A stretch of DNA of 64,000 bases, from positions 620,001-684,000 of the forward strand of contig OZ223306.1 of the NCBI GenBank assembly GCA_965140735.1. Direction: 5' to 3'. Of the stretch, positions 34,114 through 42,755 are shown piece after piece. The notes below the pieces were generated by a model. That model had not been told where the DNA came from. It worked only from the letters and a program-made list of their open reading frames with translations, and did no database searches. The translations under genes and the position numbers were made by a program. Each line of letters starts with the position of its first letter. Within the stretch, counting starts at the first letter, position 1. This DNA comes from Fusibacter_A sp965140735 (lineage in GTDB: Bacteria; Bacillota; Clostridia; Peptostreptococcales; Acidaminobacteraceae).

Positions 34114-35139
34114 ATGAGATTTGGATTATTTTATAAACAGTTAGGTATTGATTTGGGTACTGCAAATACCTTAGTATGTGTTAAAGGCAAAGGTATCGTC
34201 GTTAGAGAGTCCTCTGTAGTTGCAATTAATGATAAAGGTCATGTTTTAGCAGTTGGTAAAGAAGCAAAAGATATGATTGGTAAAACACCAGGACAGATCA
34301 GAGCGATTCGCCCCCTTAAGGATGGTGTTATAGCGGATTTTGATATTACACAAAAAATGATTAGATATTTCATAAATAAAGCTGTACCAAATATGAATTT
34401 TCTTACGGGTGCTAAAGTGGTTGTGGGTATTCCTTCACAAGTAACTGAAGTTGAGAAGAGAGCTGTTTATGAAGCTTCGCTATCCGCTGGTGCAAAAGAT
34501 GCGTTCTTGATTGAAGAGCCTATGGCAGCTGCAATAGGTGCTGATCTTCCGATTACTGAACCTACGGGCAGTATGATCGTGGATATCGGTGGTGGTACGA
34601 CTGAAATAGCGGTTATTTCTTTGGGCGGTATTGTTACAAGTCGATCGATTCGAATTGCGGGTGATGAATTAGATGATTCTATTATTAATTACGTGCGTAA
34701 GAAGTACAGCTTAATGATTGGTGAAAGAACGGCTGAGAATATTAAAATGAGCATTGCATGTGCATTGATCCCTTCGATTGAACGCACGATAGAAGTAACA
34801 GGGAGAAATTTAGTAACTGGGCTTCCAAATACGTTGATCCTACATTCAAGTGAAATCTATGAAGCGATTAAAGAGCCAATTCAAGCAATTGTAGAAGGCG
34901 TTAAATCCACACTTGAAAAAACACCACCTGAACTCGCTTCAGATATTTATCAATCTGGCATCGTATTAGCAGGCGGTGGCGCACTTCTTACTGATTTAGA
35001 TAAACTCATAAAGAAAGAAACAGGGATGCCTGTTCGAATTGCTGAAAATCCACTAGACTGTGTTGCAATCGGAACCAGTAAGGCAGTAGAAAGCTTCAAC
35101 GAATTAAAAGAAGTGTTTATTTCCTCTAGATCTCTTTAA
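34114..35139 (+). CDS. mreB: Rod-shape determining protein MreB
   Basis: A 341-residue bacterial actin that guides lateral wall synthesis. The phosphate-binding loop is LGIDLGTANTLV, phosphate 2 is SMIVDIGGGTTEIAVISLGG, and the adenosine motif is SGIVLAGGGALLTDLD. GAAAGGA lies 10 nt before the ATG. It starts the mreBCD-mrdA block. Confidence 0.96.
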   Translation: MRFGLFYKQLGIDLGTANTLVCVKGKGIVVRESSVVAINDKGHVLAVGKEAKDMIGKTPGQIRAIRPLKDGVIADFDITQKMIRYFINKAVPNMNFLTGAKVVVGIPSQVTEVEKRAVYEASLSAGAKDAFLIEEPMAAAIGADLPITEPTGSMIVDIGGGTTEIAVISLGGIVTSRSIRIAGDELDDSIINYVRKKYSLMIGERTAENIKMSIACALIPSIERTIEVTGRNLVTGLPNTLILHSSEIYEAIKEPIQAIVEGVKSTLEKTPPELASDIYQSGIVLAGGGALLTDLDKLIKKETGMPVRIAENPLDCVAIGTSKAVESFNELKEVFISSRSL

Positions 35140-35156
35140 TCTGTGTTGGTGATTTC

Positions 35157-36068
35157 ATGAATGAGCGATATAAAAAATGGATTGTTGTCTTAATGGGCAT
35201 TATTTTGATTGTTCTAATGGCAATTTCATTTGGCGGAAGAGAACGCATCACTTTTATAGAAAGTCAAATAGGCACGGTTCTATCTCCTATACAAAGATTC
35301 TTGAGTGGCATTGGAAATTTTATAGATGAGAAGACAGAGCCTATTATTAATGTCTTAAATTATAAGACTTTAAATGAAGATTTAACGCTTGAAAATGAAA
35401 ATTTAAAAGAACAAATTGTTGCTTTGACACTTCAACAGAAAGAATTAAAGGAACTAGAAGACCTCAGTCAGTCTATGAATTACATCAATCGTTTTAGTAT
35501 AAAGGATTATGTAGCTTGTAATGTTATATCAAAGGACATTGGTAACTGGTTTAACCTTTTTACCATTGATGCGGGTGCAAATCAAGGGGTAATAAAAAAT
35601 AGTACGGTTATCAACGGTAGTGGGCTTGTGGGACTAGTTTATGAAGTCGGAGACAACTGGTCTAAGGTTATCTCTATCATCGATCATAAATCTGCAGTTG
35701 GTTTTGAAATGCTCAGAGTTACAGACGATTATGATGGCATATTGAACGGGACTTCAAATTATGAACTCGTTGGTGAACTCTACGATCCAAAAGCAGTTGT
35801 TCACATAAATGACTATATAGTCACTTCTGGACTTGGCATGTATCCAAAAGGTATTTTGATCGGTCGGATTTACGAAGTCATTGACGACAAAGATTTATTC
35901 TTAAAAAAAATAAAAGTAGTACCAGCTGTTAATTTTAAAAAAATCAACAAGGTAATGGTCATTCCTTATCATGAGCTTGGCGAAACGACAGAAAACGATA
36001 AAACAATAAAGAATGGTCAAACGACAGAAAATGATCAATCAACTGAAATTGATGGAGTGAACAAATAG
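35157..36068 (+). CDS. mreC: Rod-shape determining protein MreC
   Basis: A 303-residue membrane-anchored scaffold protein. One N-terminal helix (WIVVLMGIILIVLMAISFG) is followed by a coiled coil (about 70-110, LNEDLTLENENLKEQIVALTL) and two beta domains. The last 27 residues are a low-complexity, Asn/Thr/Asp/Gln-rich tail in which TTEND recurs, not needed for the fold. It joins directly to mreD. Confidence 0.94.
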   Translation: MNERYKKWIVVLMGIILIVLMAISFGGRERITFIESQIGTVLSPIQRFLSGIGNFIDEKTEPIINVLNYKTLNEDLTLENENLKEQIVALTLQQKELKELEDLSQSMNYINRFSIKDYVACNVISKDIGNWFNLFTIDAGANQGVIKNSTVINGSGLVGLVYEVGDNWSKVISIIDHKSAVGFEMLRVTDDYDGILNGTSNYELVGELYDPKAVVHINDYIVTSGLGMYPKGILIGRIYEVIDDKDLFLKKIKVVPAVNFKKINKVMVIPYHELGETTENDKTIKNGQTTENDQSTEIDGVNK

Positions 36069-36566
36069 ATGAAATACCGGTATGTAATATTAATTGGGTT
36101 AATAAACTTTATATTGATGAGTACAATACTTCAAATTTTTAGAATAAATGATGCATTGCCAAACTTATGCATCATTTTATCTATTATCTTTGTATCACTT
36201 TTTTCAGATAAGCATGCCTATGTGTATGCTGTAACTTGTGGTGCTTTACAGGACATATTTCTTGGCAAAATTTTAGGCGTTAATTTAATGGTTTATGTTT
36301 TGATTGTCTTTGTTATTATTAGGTTGGAACGTGGGATGTTTAAAGGCAATTTTTTAACCCCAGTTTTTTTAATTGCTTTTGGGACGGTATTCTATCATGT
36401 TGTCTTTTATGTGATGATGTTTTTCTTACAATCAACGATACCGCTTTCACTTTTAATTGTAAAAATAGTGACTGAAATTGTCTATAATAGTATTTTAGGA
36501 TTGTTGCTCTATATGATAATCTTTAAGAAGTTGAATGGGTATAAACTAGGTGATTTTAATGCTTAA
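36069..36566 (+). CDS. mreD: Rod-shape determining protein MreD
   Basis: A 165-residue integral membrane protein with about five helices. SDKHAYVYAVTCGALQDIFLGKILGVN is the conserved MreD core. The ATG follows the mreC stop directly, and the 3' end overlaps the PBP2 start. Confidence 0.9.
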   Translation: MKYRYVILIGLINFILMSTILQIFRINDALPNLCIILSIIFVSLFSDKHAYVYAVTCGALQDIFLGKILGVNLMVYVLIVFVIIRLERGMFKGNFLTPVFLIAFGTVFYHVVFYVMMFFLQSTIPLSLLIVKIVTEIVYNSILGLLLYMIIFKKLNGYKLGDFNA

Positions 36567-39507
36567 ACTTATTTTCAATCGAAAAAATCAAATTGCAATT
36601 TTATTCGTCATTGTCTTTTTATTGCTTGGGTATAGACTTTATGACCTCACAATTGTTGAAGGGGCTATGTACTATAGCAAATCGATTAATAATCGCATCA
36701 AGAAGATTGAAACTTATGCTAAAAGAGGGGATATATACGATCGAAACGGTGAAATTTTAGCGACGAGTAATGTTGGCTTTGTCTTAAAACTTAACAGTGG
36801 CGTTATTCCAGCGGAAGATTTTACGAATTTAGCAATAGGTTTATATGATTTTTTAGAAAAGGCTGATGAAAGTCATATTGAGTTTCCAATTATAATGGAT
36901 CATGGTGAATATCGCTATATTTACGATGAAAATATCAAGAAATGGAAGGCGGCCAACGGTTACGATGAAAGTATGACTGCAGCAGATATTTTTAAGGAAG
37001 TCAGAAGTCGGAACTATTTAGATACAAATTTAAGCGATTATGAAGCTTTTAAAATTTTATACAATCAAGGTAAGTACATGCCTATTTCTACATCTAAAAT
37101 GAAATTTTTAGATGAAATTTATAAAAGTACTTTTTTAAAAATGTATGGTATTGATGAGGGCACGCCTGCAAAAGAAGCTTTTGATATCATTCGAAAACGG
37201 AATGATTTTAAAATTCCAGATGATCTATCAGATGAAGATGCCTACAAGGTCTTAGTGTTTAGGCATGCTATAAAAGAAAAGGGCTATTACAAATATGAAC
37301 CTATTGTTATTGCCCCATCTGTTAAACACGAAACTGCTGTGGAAATTCAAGAAAGAGGCTTTGAATTTCCTGGAACTTCTATTTCTTATGAATCTATAAG
37401 AACGTATCCTAATAAATCCACTGCAGCTCATATCTTAGGGTATATGGGCAAGATATCCTCAGAGGCAGAAACTGAGAAATTTGTGAATCAAAATAAATAC
37501 AATCCAAATCAAGTGATCGGTAAAGTCGGTATAGAAGGTAACTATGAACTCAATTTACACGGCGAAAATGGTTATAAATATATTGAGGTTGATGTTTATG
37601 GTAAGTATGTTGAAGATGTAGATGAGGAATCTTATGGATTAGAATCTAAAAAAGCCACCTCAGGTGATGATATCTATTTAACGATTGATCTTCATTTGCA
37701 AAAGACATTGGAGGCAAGTCTTGAGAAGGCTTTAAAGGAAATTCAAAAGGGTGGCAAATTTGAAAGTCCATGGGGCGATTATAATTATGGTGAAGCTTTT
37801 CCACAAGCAGAAACAGGTGCAGCAGTTGTTGTTAACGTGAATACAGGAGAAGTACTTGCCATGGCAAGTTATCCTTCGTATGATATCAATCTGTTTTCAA
37901 CTGGCATCAGTCAAAATGATTGGAATTCATTAAATCCAGTAAATACAAGAAATCCACTTGCGGCACGGCCTCTTTTTAATTCAGCAACCATGATGGCAAT
38001 ACAGCCAGGCTCTATCTATAAAATGATTACTGGATTTGCTGCTATGGAGCAGGGGTTAAATCCATATCAAAAACTGTACGATAATGGTTATGTTGAAGTG
38101 GGAAATCAAAGATACGCTTGCTGGATGTGGAATGATTACAGGGCAAAGCATGGTTTGATTGATATGATAAGGGCACTGGAAGTATCTTGTAACTATTATT
38201 TCTTTGATGTTGCAACCGGCAAAGATTTTTATAAAAATAAACCTTTAAATTATACAATCACGCCACAAATTATTGTGGATGAATCTAAGAAATTTGGATT
38301 AGATGAACCAACCGGTATAGAAATTGCAGAATCATCTTTTGGTATTCCAGATCCAGATAAGAAAAAGAGAACGATTAAGATTTTACTAGGTCGCCATCTT
38401 AAAAATATCGCTAAAAACTATTTTCCTGAGGCAATTGTACAAGACCCTGAGAAGTTAAAAGCGGTGGTGGATGAGATTGTATCTTGGGCAGATGAAAATC
38501 CTTCAAGAGGGACTCTTATTAAAAATCTAATCAACTTAGGATCGAATTCAGATTATTATGTGACAGAAAAATTAGCCGATATTATTAAATATGATTATTT
38601 TAACTTGATGAAATGGTATGAAGGTGATACACTCAATCTTTCCATCGGACAAGGTGATCATACTTATACGCCAGTACAAATGGCGAGATATATTGCAACA
38701 CTTGCGAATGGTGGCTATTTAAAAGAGCTATCCGTTGTTAAGAAAGTCGGTAATCAAAGTATCGTTAAAAATCAAGGTCTTACTCTAAAATCACAAGAGG
38801 AAAATGGTTTTGATCCAAATCCGTATTTAAAAGAATTAGAAGTTTTAGAAAATAATGATGAACCGATTACAGACAGAAGTCAAGTTTCTTTTGATACAAA
38901 TGGTTATCTTGATGTTTTAAAAGAAGGTATGTTCAAAGCTGCGAAAGGTTCTGAGGGAACTGCTCGTAAAATATTTGGCAAATTTCCAATTGACGTTGGA
39001 GCAAAAACGGGTACTGCAGAAAAAGAAGGCCTGATTCCGCCGCTTGATGAGATTCAATATCTAACAGAGTATCTTTCAGCATTTGCACCAGGAATTGATT
39101 TAAAAGATGTTGAAAATCGCACTGTTGAAATCATTAAAGAGAGAAGTGAAGAACTTTCTGAACTTGAAAAATCAAAAGATGAAGAAGTGGATGAAGCGAA
39201 AAAGCTTGAAAAAGAAGAAAAACTGAATTTGCTTGTTGCAAGAGATTATCTCAACAAAGGGGATGCCATGAGAGCAGCAATTAAAGAACTCTCGGGAGAC
39301 ACTCTAACAGATGAAGATATTAATCAATATAGATTACCTTATGATAATTATTCATGGTTTGTTACTTTTGCGCCTTATGATAATCCAGAAATTGCCGTTG
39401 TAGTTGTCATTCCTCAAGGTGGACATGGTGCATATGGTGCGCCTGTTGCTAGAGATGTTTATGCGGATTATTTTAAGTTAACAGTGCCAGAGGTACCAGA
39501 AAAATAA
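36559..39507 (+). CDS. mrdA: Penicillin-binding protein 2 (elongation transpeptidase), unusually large
   Basis: A 982-residue class B PBP; typical PBP2 is 600-720. ATG 36559 follows AGGTG. After one membrane helix (IAILFVIVFLLLGYRLYDL), the PBP dimerisation domain begins RGDIYDRNGEILATS and carries a helical insert at about 115-260. The transpeptidase has S485-x-x-K (PGSIYKM), S543-C-N and K816-T-G. About 115 residues separate KTG from the next strand (YSWFVTFAP), where 15-25 are usual. The extra segment is highly charged and predicted coiled (SEELSELEKSKDEEVDEAKK). Another insert lies near 590-700. It works with RodA and MreBCD. Confidence 0.93.
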   Translation: MLKLIFNRKNQIAILFVIVFLLLGYRLYDLTIVEGAMYYSKSINNRIKKIETYAKRGDIYDRNGEILATSNVGFVLKLNSGVIPAEDFTNLAIGLYDFLEKADESHIEFPIIMDHGEYRYIYDENIKKWKAANGYDESMTAADIFKEVRSRNYLDTNLSDYEAFKILYNQGKYMPISTSKMKFLDEIYKSTFLKMYGIDEGTPAKEAFDIIRKRNDFKIPDDLSDEDAYKVLVFRHAIKEKGYYKYEPIVIAPSVKHETAVEIQERGFEFPGTSISYESIRTYPNKSTAAHILGYMGKISSEAETEKFVNQNKYNPNQVIGKVGIEGNYELNLHGENGYKYIEVDVYGKYVEDVDEESYGLESKKATSGDDIYLTIDLHLQKTLEASLEKALKEIQKGGKFESPWGDYNYGEAFPQAETGAAVVVNVNTGEVLAMASYPSYDINLFSTGISQNDWNSLNPVNTRNPLAARPLFNSATMMAIQPGSIYKMITGFAAMEQGLNPYQKLYDNGYVEVGNQRYACWMWNDYRAKHGLIDMIRALEVSCNYYFFDVATGKDFYKNKPLNYTITPQIIVDESKKFGLDEPTGIEIAESSFGIPDPDKKKRTIKILLGRHLKNIAKNYFPEAIVQDPEKLKAVVDEIVSWADENPSRGTLIKNLINLGSNSDYYVTEKLADIIKYDYFNLMKWYEGDTLNLSIGQGDHTYTPVQMARYIATLANGGYLKELSVVKKVGNQSIVKNQGLTLKSQEENGFDPNPYLKELEVLENNDEPITDRSQVSFDTNGYLDVLKEGMFKAAKGSEGTARKIFGKFPIDVGAKTGTAEKEGLIPPLDEIQYLTEYLSAFAPGIDLKDVENRTVEIIKERSEELSELEKSKDEEVDEAKKLEKEEKLNLLVARDYLNKGDAMRAAIKELSGDTLTDEDINQYRLPYDNYSWFVTFAPYDNPEIAVVVVIPQGGHGAYGAPVARDVYADYFKLTVPEVPEK

Positions 39508-39536
39508 GGGAAATGATATATATTTTGTTTAAAATA

Positions 39537-39563
39537 TTGAAGTAAACGCTAAAATGCTATAAA
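39537..39563 (+). promoter_or_regulatory. Candidate promoter for minCDE
   Basis: TTGAAG (39537-39542) lies upstream of an extended -10, TG-C-TATAAA (39555-39563); spacing to that -10 is 15 bp, or 17 bp to TAAAAT (39560-39565). It lies 37 bp before minC. Confidence 0.45.
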
Positions 39564-39599
39564 ATATAAGGTGTTATAGTTTGGTGGTGATAAATATCT

Positions 39600-40349
39600 A
39601 TGAAAGGCCCTGTCGAATTTAAAGGCAAATTAAATGGTCTATTTATGGTCGTTGATGAAAACGCAGATTTTGATAAAGTGTTGATTTACTTAAAACAACT
39701 TCTCGTCAAAAAAGGTGATTTTTATAAAGGAACAAGAATTATTGGCCTAAATGGTGTAAATTATAGTTATAAGCAAAAGTCTGCTGTTGAAGATGTTATT
39801 CTTGAAGCAGGTCTTTATGTTGAAAGTTTAGAACCTTATGATGGTCAAAAGACACATCAAAAACCATCGATTCTCGTCAGTGAAGTCGTACCCGAAAAAG
39901 CGGATGTGCCTGAAGTTGAAGCGCAAGAGCAGGGTGAAAAAGTTTTTGATATGCCTACAACCAGTTTTGAGGAAATTATAGAAACTGAGGATGTAAAAAA
40001 TCTGACTCACAGTTCAAGATGTGATACCAAGTTCGTATATGGCACACTGAGATCGGGTAGTAGTGTCGAATTTCCTGGTAATGTCATTGTTATAGGAGAT
40101 GTAAATCCAGGCGCAGAAATAGTTGCAGAAGGAAATGTGGTGGTTATGGGAAAACTACTTGGCTTTGTACATGCTGGCTCAGCTGGCAATAATGAGGCAA
40201 TAGTCATTTCAAATATACTCAAACCCACACAAATTAGAATTTCAAAATTCATTTCGGTACCACCGAATGATGATGAAGCGACCTACAGCATGATTCCTGA
40301 AAAGGCTTATGTCAGTGAAGGACTTATTAAAATAGAGAAATGTCATTAA
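39600..40349 (+). CDS. minC: Septum site-determining protein MinC
   Basis: A 249-residue FtsZ inhibitor. The N-terminal domain begins VEFKGKLNGLFMVVDENADF. A variable acidic linker (about 85-140) leads to the C-terminal beta-helix domain with GTLRSGSSVEFPGNVIVIGDVNPGAEIVAEGNVVVMGKL, which binds MinD. It heads minCDE. Confidence 0.94.
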   Translation: MKGPVEFKGKLNGLFMVVDENADFDKVLIYLKQLLVKKGDFYKGTRIIGLNGVNYSYKQKSAVEDVILEAGLYVESLEPYDGQKTHQKPSILVSEVVPEKADVPEVEAQEQGEKVFDMPTTSFEEIIETEDVKNLTHSSRCDTKFVYGTLRSGSSVEFPGNVIVIGDVNPGAEIVAEGNVVVMGKLLGFVHAGSAGNNEAIVISNILKPTQIRISKFISVPPNDDEATYSMIPEKAYVSEGLIKIEKCH

Positions 40350-40386
40350 TGTTTATGATCTTAAACAAGATTTGGAGGGGTTATAT

Positions 40387-41184
40387 ATGGGTGAAGCAAT
40401 CGTTATCACTTCCGGCAAGGGTGGAGTTGGGAAAACAACAACTACCGCAAATATTGGTGCAGCACTTGCGCTAGAAGGTAAAAAAGTCTGTGTTATCGAT
40501 GCAGATATTGGCCTTCGAAATTTAGACATTGTTTTAGGTTTAGAAAATAGAATTGTTTATGATATAGTAGACGTTGTAACGGGTGTTTGTCGTTCTAAGC
40601 AAGCTTTGATTAAAGATAAAAGATTTGATAATTTATGTCTTCTACCAGCGGCACAAACCAAAGATAAGAATTCTGTATCACCAGAGCAAATGAAAGAACT
40701 TATCGATGATTTAAAGAAAACGTTTGATTTTGTAATTGTGGATTGTCCTGCAGGTATTGAGCAAGGTTTTAAAAATGCAATTGCAGGTGCGGATCGTGCA
40801 ATTGTTGTGACGACACCTGAGGTGTCTGCTGTTAGAGATGCAGATAGAATTATTGGCCTTTTGGAAGCTGCTGAAGTTCATGATCCAAGGTTAGTTGTAA
40901 ACCGATTAAGAGTGGATATGGTTAAGCGTGGTGAAATGATGACAGTGGAAGATATTGAAGATATACTTGCGATTGATTTAATCGGTGTTGTGCCTGATGA
41001 TGAAGATGTTGTCATGAGCACTAACAGAGGAGAACCAACCGTCTTTAAAGATCAATCCATTTCGGGTACGGCTTTTAAAAATGTTGCTAAAAGAATTATT
41101 GGTGAAGAAGTACCATTTTTACAATTTGATGTTCAAGAAAACTTTTTTGAAAAATTAAAAAGGGCATTCTCATTTGGAAAGTAA
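40387..41184 (+). CDS. minD: Septum site-determining ATPase MinD
   Basis: A 265-residue ParA-type ATPase. The deviant Walker A is SGKGGVGKTTTTANIG, switch I DADIGLRNLD and Walker B DFVIVDCPAGIE. The C-terminal amphipathic membrane-targeting helix is FEKLKRAFSFGK. Start 40387 is set by GGAGGGG; an in-frame ATG at 40372 precedes the RBS. Confidence 0.96.
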   Translation: MGEAIVITSGKGGVGKTTTTANIGAALALEGKKVCVIDADIGLRNLDIVLGLENRIVYDIVDVVTGVCRSKQALIKDKRFDNLCLLPAAQTKDKNSVSPEQMKELIDDLKKTFDFVIVDCPAGIEQGFKNAIAGADRAIVVTTPEVSAVRDADRIIGLLEAAEVHDPRLVVNRLRVDMVKRGEMMTVEDIEDILAIDLIGVVPDDEDVVMSTNRGEPTVFKDQSISGTAFKNVAKRIIGEEVPFLQFDVQENFFEKLKRAFSFGK

Positions 41185-41196
41185 GGAGGGGAAGAA

Positions 41197-41463
41197 ATGT
41201 TTGACTTATTTGGTTTTCTAAATACAAAAGCAACGAGTAAGGATGTAGCAAAAGAAAGACTAAAGCTTGTTTTAGTGCATGACAGAACAAATTGCACACC
41301 CGAGCTATTAGAACTTTTAAAAGCAGACATACTTTCTTCTATATCTGAACATGTGGATTATGATACTTCTACAATGGATATCAAAATTACGAGAACCAGA
41401 GACGATTCATCTGGGCGACCTGTTCTCGTTGCAAGTATTCCAATCAAAAATATGAAAAGATAA
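41197..41463 (+). CDS. minE: Cell division topological specificity factor MinE
   Basis: An 88-residue protein with the MinD-activating segment DVAKERLKLVLVHDR and the C-terminal topological-specificity domain (ISEHVDYDTSTMDIKITR). It lies 12 bp after minD behind AAGGAGGGG. The presence of MinE implies the oscillating Min system rather than DivIVA/MinJ control. Confidence 0.94.
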   Translation: MFDLFGFLNTKATSKDVAKERLKLVLVHDRTNCTPELLELLKADILSSISEHVDYDTSTMDIKITRTRDDSSGRPVLVASIPIKNMKR

Positions 41464-41469
41464 GCTTTT

Positions 41470-41494
41470 AGGTCCTTTTTAGGGGCCTTTTTTT
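41470..41494 (+). terminator. Terminator after minE
   Basis: AGGTCC (41470-41475) pairs with GGGCCT (41483-41488), one G-U, followed by a T-run. Confidence 0.7.
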
Positions 41495-41537
41495 CAGTTG
41501 AAAATTAACGTTTTTTTATAGATATCAGAGGTGTAAA

Positions 41538-42647
41538 GTGAATTTTAAAAAAGCCATTGCAAACTTCGATTATTTACTAATGGCCATTATTTTGATTATT
41601 TTTTCGATTGGTGTCGTTGCAATTGCAAGTGCCACCAATGTTCAAATAGATGGCGTAACAAGACAATTCAAAATGCAAATTATATCATTTGTAATCGGAA
41701 TTGTAATTGTCATATTAATGCAACTTATTGATTATGAAATCTTTGGAGAATTCTATTTGAGTATTTTTTTCATATCTATTGGAATGTTACTCCTTGTTTA
41801 TATCCCAGGGTTAGGGATCATTCGTGGTGGTGCAAGAAGTTGGATTCAACTTGGACCTATTGATATTCAAACGAGTGAACTTGCAAAGATCGGTTACATT
41901 ATCTTCTTTTCAAAGTTTCTTGAAAGGAATCATGGGGTAAAATCTTTTGTAGATATATTAAAATGTGTCTTAATTCTTATGCCTTTTCTTGCATTAATTC
42001 TTAAACAGCCTGATCTTGGATCGGGATTGGTTTTTGTGTTAATTACTTTTGGTATGATGTTTGTCAATGGGCTAAAATATAGGTATATTGCACTTGGTGG
42101 TGCAGTTTCTGCAATCGCTTTACCACTTGTGTACAAACTGATGGAGTCACATCAAAAGGAGCGGATTGATGCCTTTTTAAATCCAGAAGACTTGTCTTTA
42201 CCCGGCAATTATCACGTCATGCAATCTAAAATAACGATTGGTTCTGGTCAAATGTATGGTAAGGGGATTTTTCAAGGCGTTTATCATAGATTAGATTATT
42301 TGCCAGTTCAGGAAAGTGATTTCATATTCGCTGTTTATGCTGAAGAAACTGGATTTGTCGGTGGTATTGCCCTGATCATATTATACTTTATGTTTTTATT
42401 GAGACTTTTAATTTTAAGTTATAAAGCAAAGGATGAATTTGGGTCCAATATAATTGTGGGCATCATTTTTATGTTTGCATTTCAGATTATTGAAAATATA
42501 GGAATGACAATGGGTGTGATGCCTGTTACTGGGATTACATTGCCATTCTTCAGTTATGGTGCTTCGTCCATTGTAACCAGTATGATCGCCATAGGGTTGG
42601 TACAAACAATTTATGTGAGACGTAAAAAAGGGACATTTATGTATTAG
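41538..42647 (+). CDS. rodA: SEDS-family peptidoglycan glycosyltransferase RodA
   Basis: A 369-residue polytopic membrane protein with about ten helices, of the FtsW/RodA/SpoVE family of lipid II polymerases. The conserved GGARSWIQLGPIDIQTSELAKIGYIIFFSKFL and QESDFIFAVYAEETGFVGG are present, with MGVMPVTGITLPFFSYGASS near the C-terminus. GTG start behind AGAGGTG. Closeness to mre, mrdA and min favours RodA over FtsW. Confidence 0.92.
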   Translation: MNFKKAIANFDYLLMAIILIIFSIGVVAIASATNVQIDGVTRQFKMQIISFVIGIVIVILMQLIDYEIFGEFYLSIFFISIGMLLLVYIPGLGIIRGGARSWIQLGPIDIQTSELAKIGYIIFFSKFLERNHGVKSFVDILKCVLILMPFLALILKQPDLGSGLVFVLITFGMMFVNGLKYRYIALGGAVSAIALPLVYKLMESHQKERIDAFLNPEDLSLPGNYHVMQSKITIGSGQMYGKGIFQGVYHRLDYLPVQESDFIFAVYAEETGFVGGIALIILYFMFLLRLLILSYKAKDEFGSNIIVGIIFMFAFQIIENIGMTMGVMPVTGITLPFFSYGASSIVTSMIAIGLVQTIYVRRKKGTFMY

Positions 42648-42699
42648 TTCATAATGCCCAAATTCAAATATAGAATTAGTTATATAACTTAAATTTTTT

Positions 42700-42735
42700 A
42701 TTGTACAAAGCGTTTACATTATGGCTTTGTACAAT
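42700..42735 (+). terminator. Perfect 12-bp inverted repeat after rodA
   Basis: ATTGTACAAAGC (42700-42711) and GCTTTGTACAAT (42724-42735) enclose a 12-nt loop. The following TTATTTAG is only weakly U-rich. It is probably a terminator or attenuator 20 bp before the next gene, but an operator is possible. Confidence 0.55.
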
Positions 42736-42755
42736 TTATTTAGTAGGAGGAAAAA

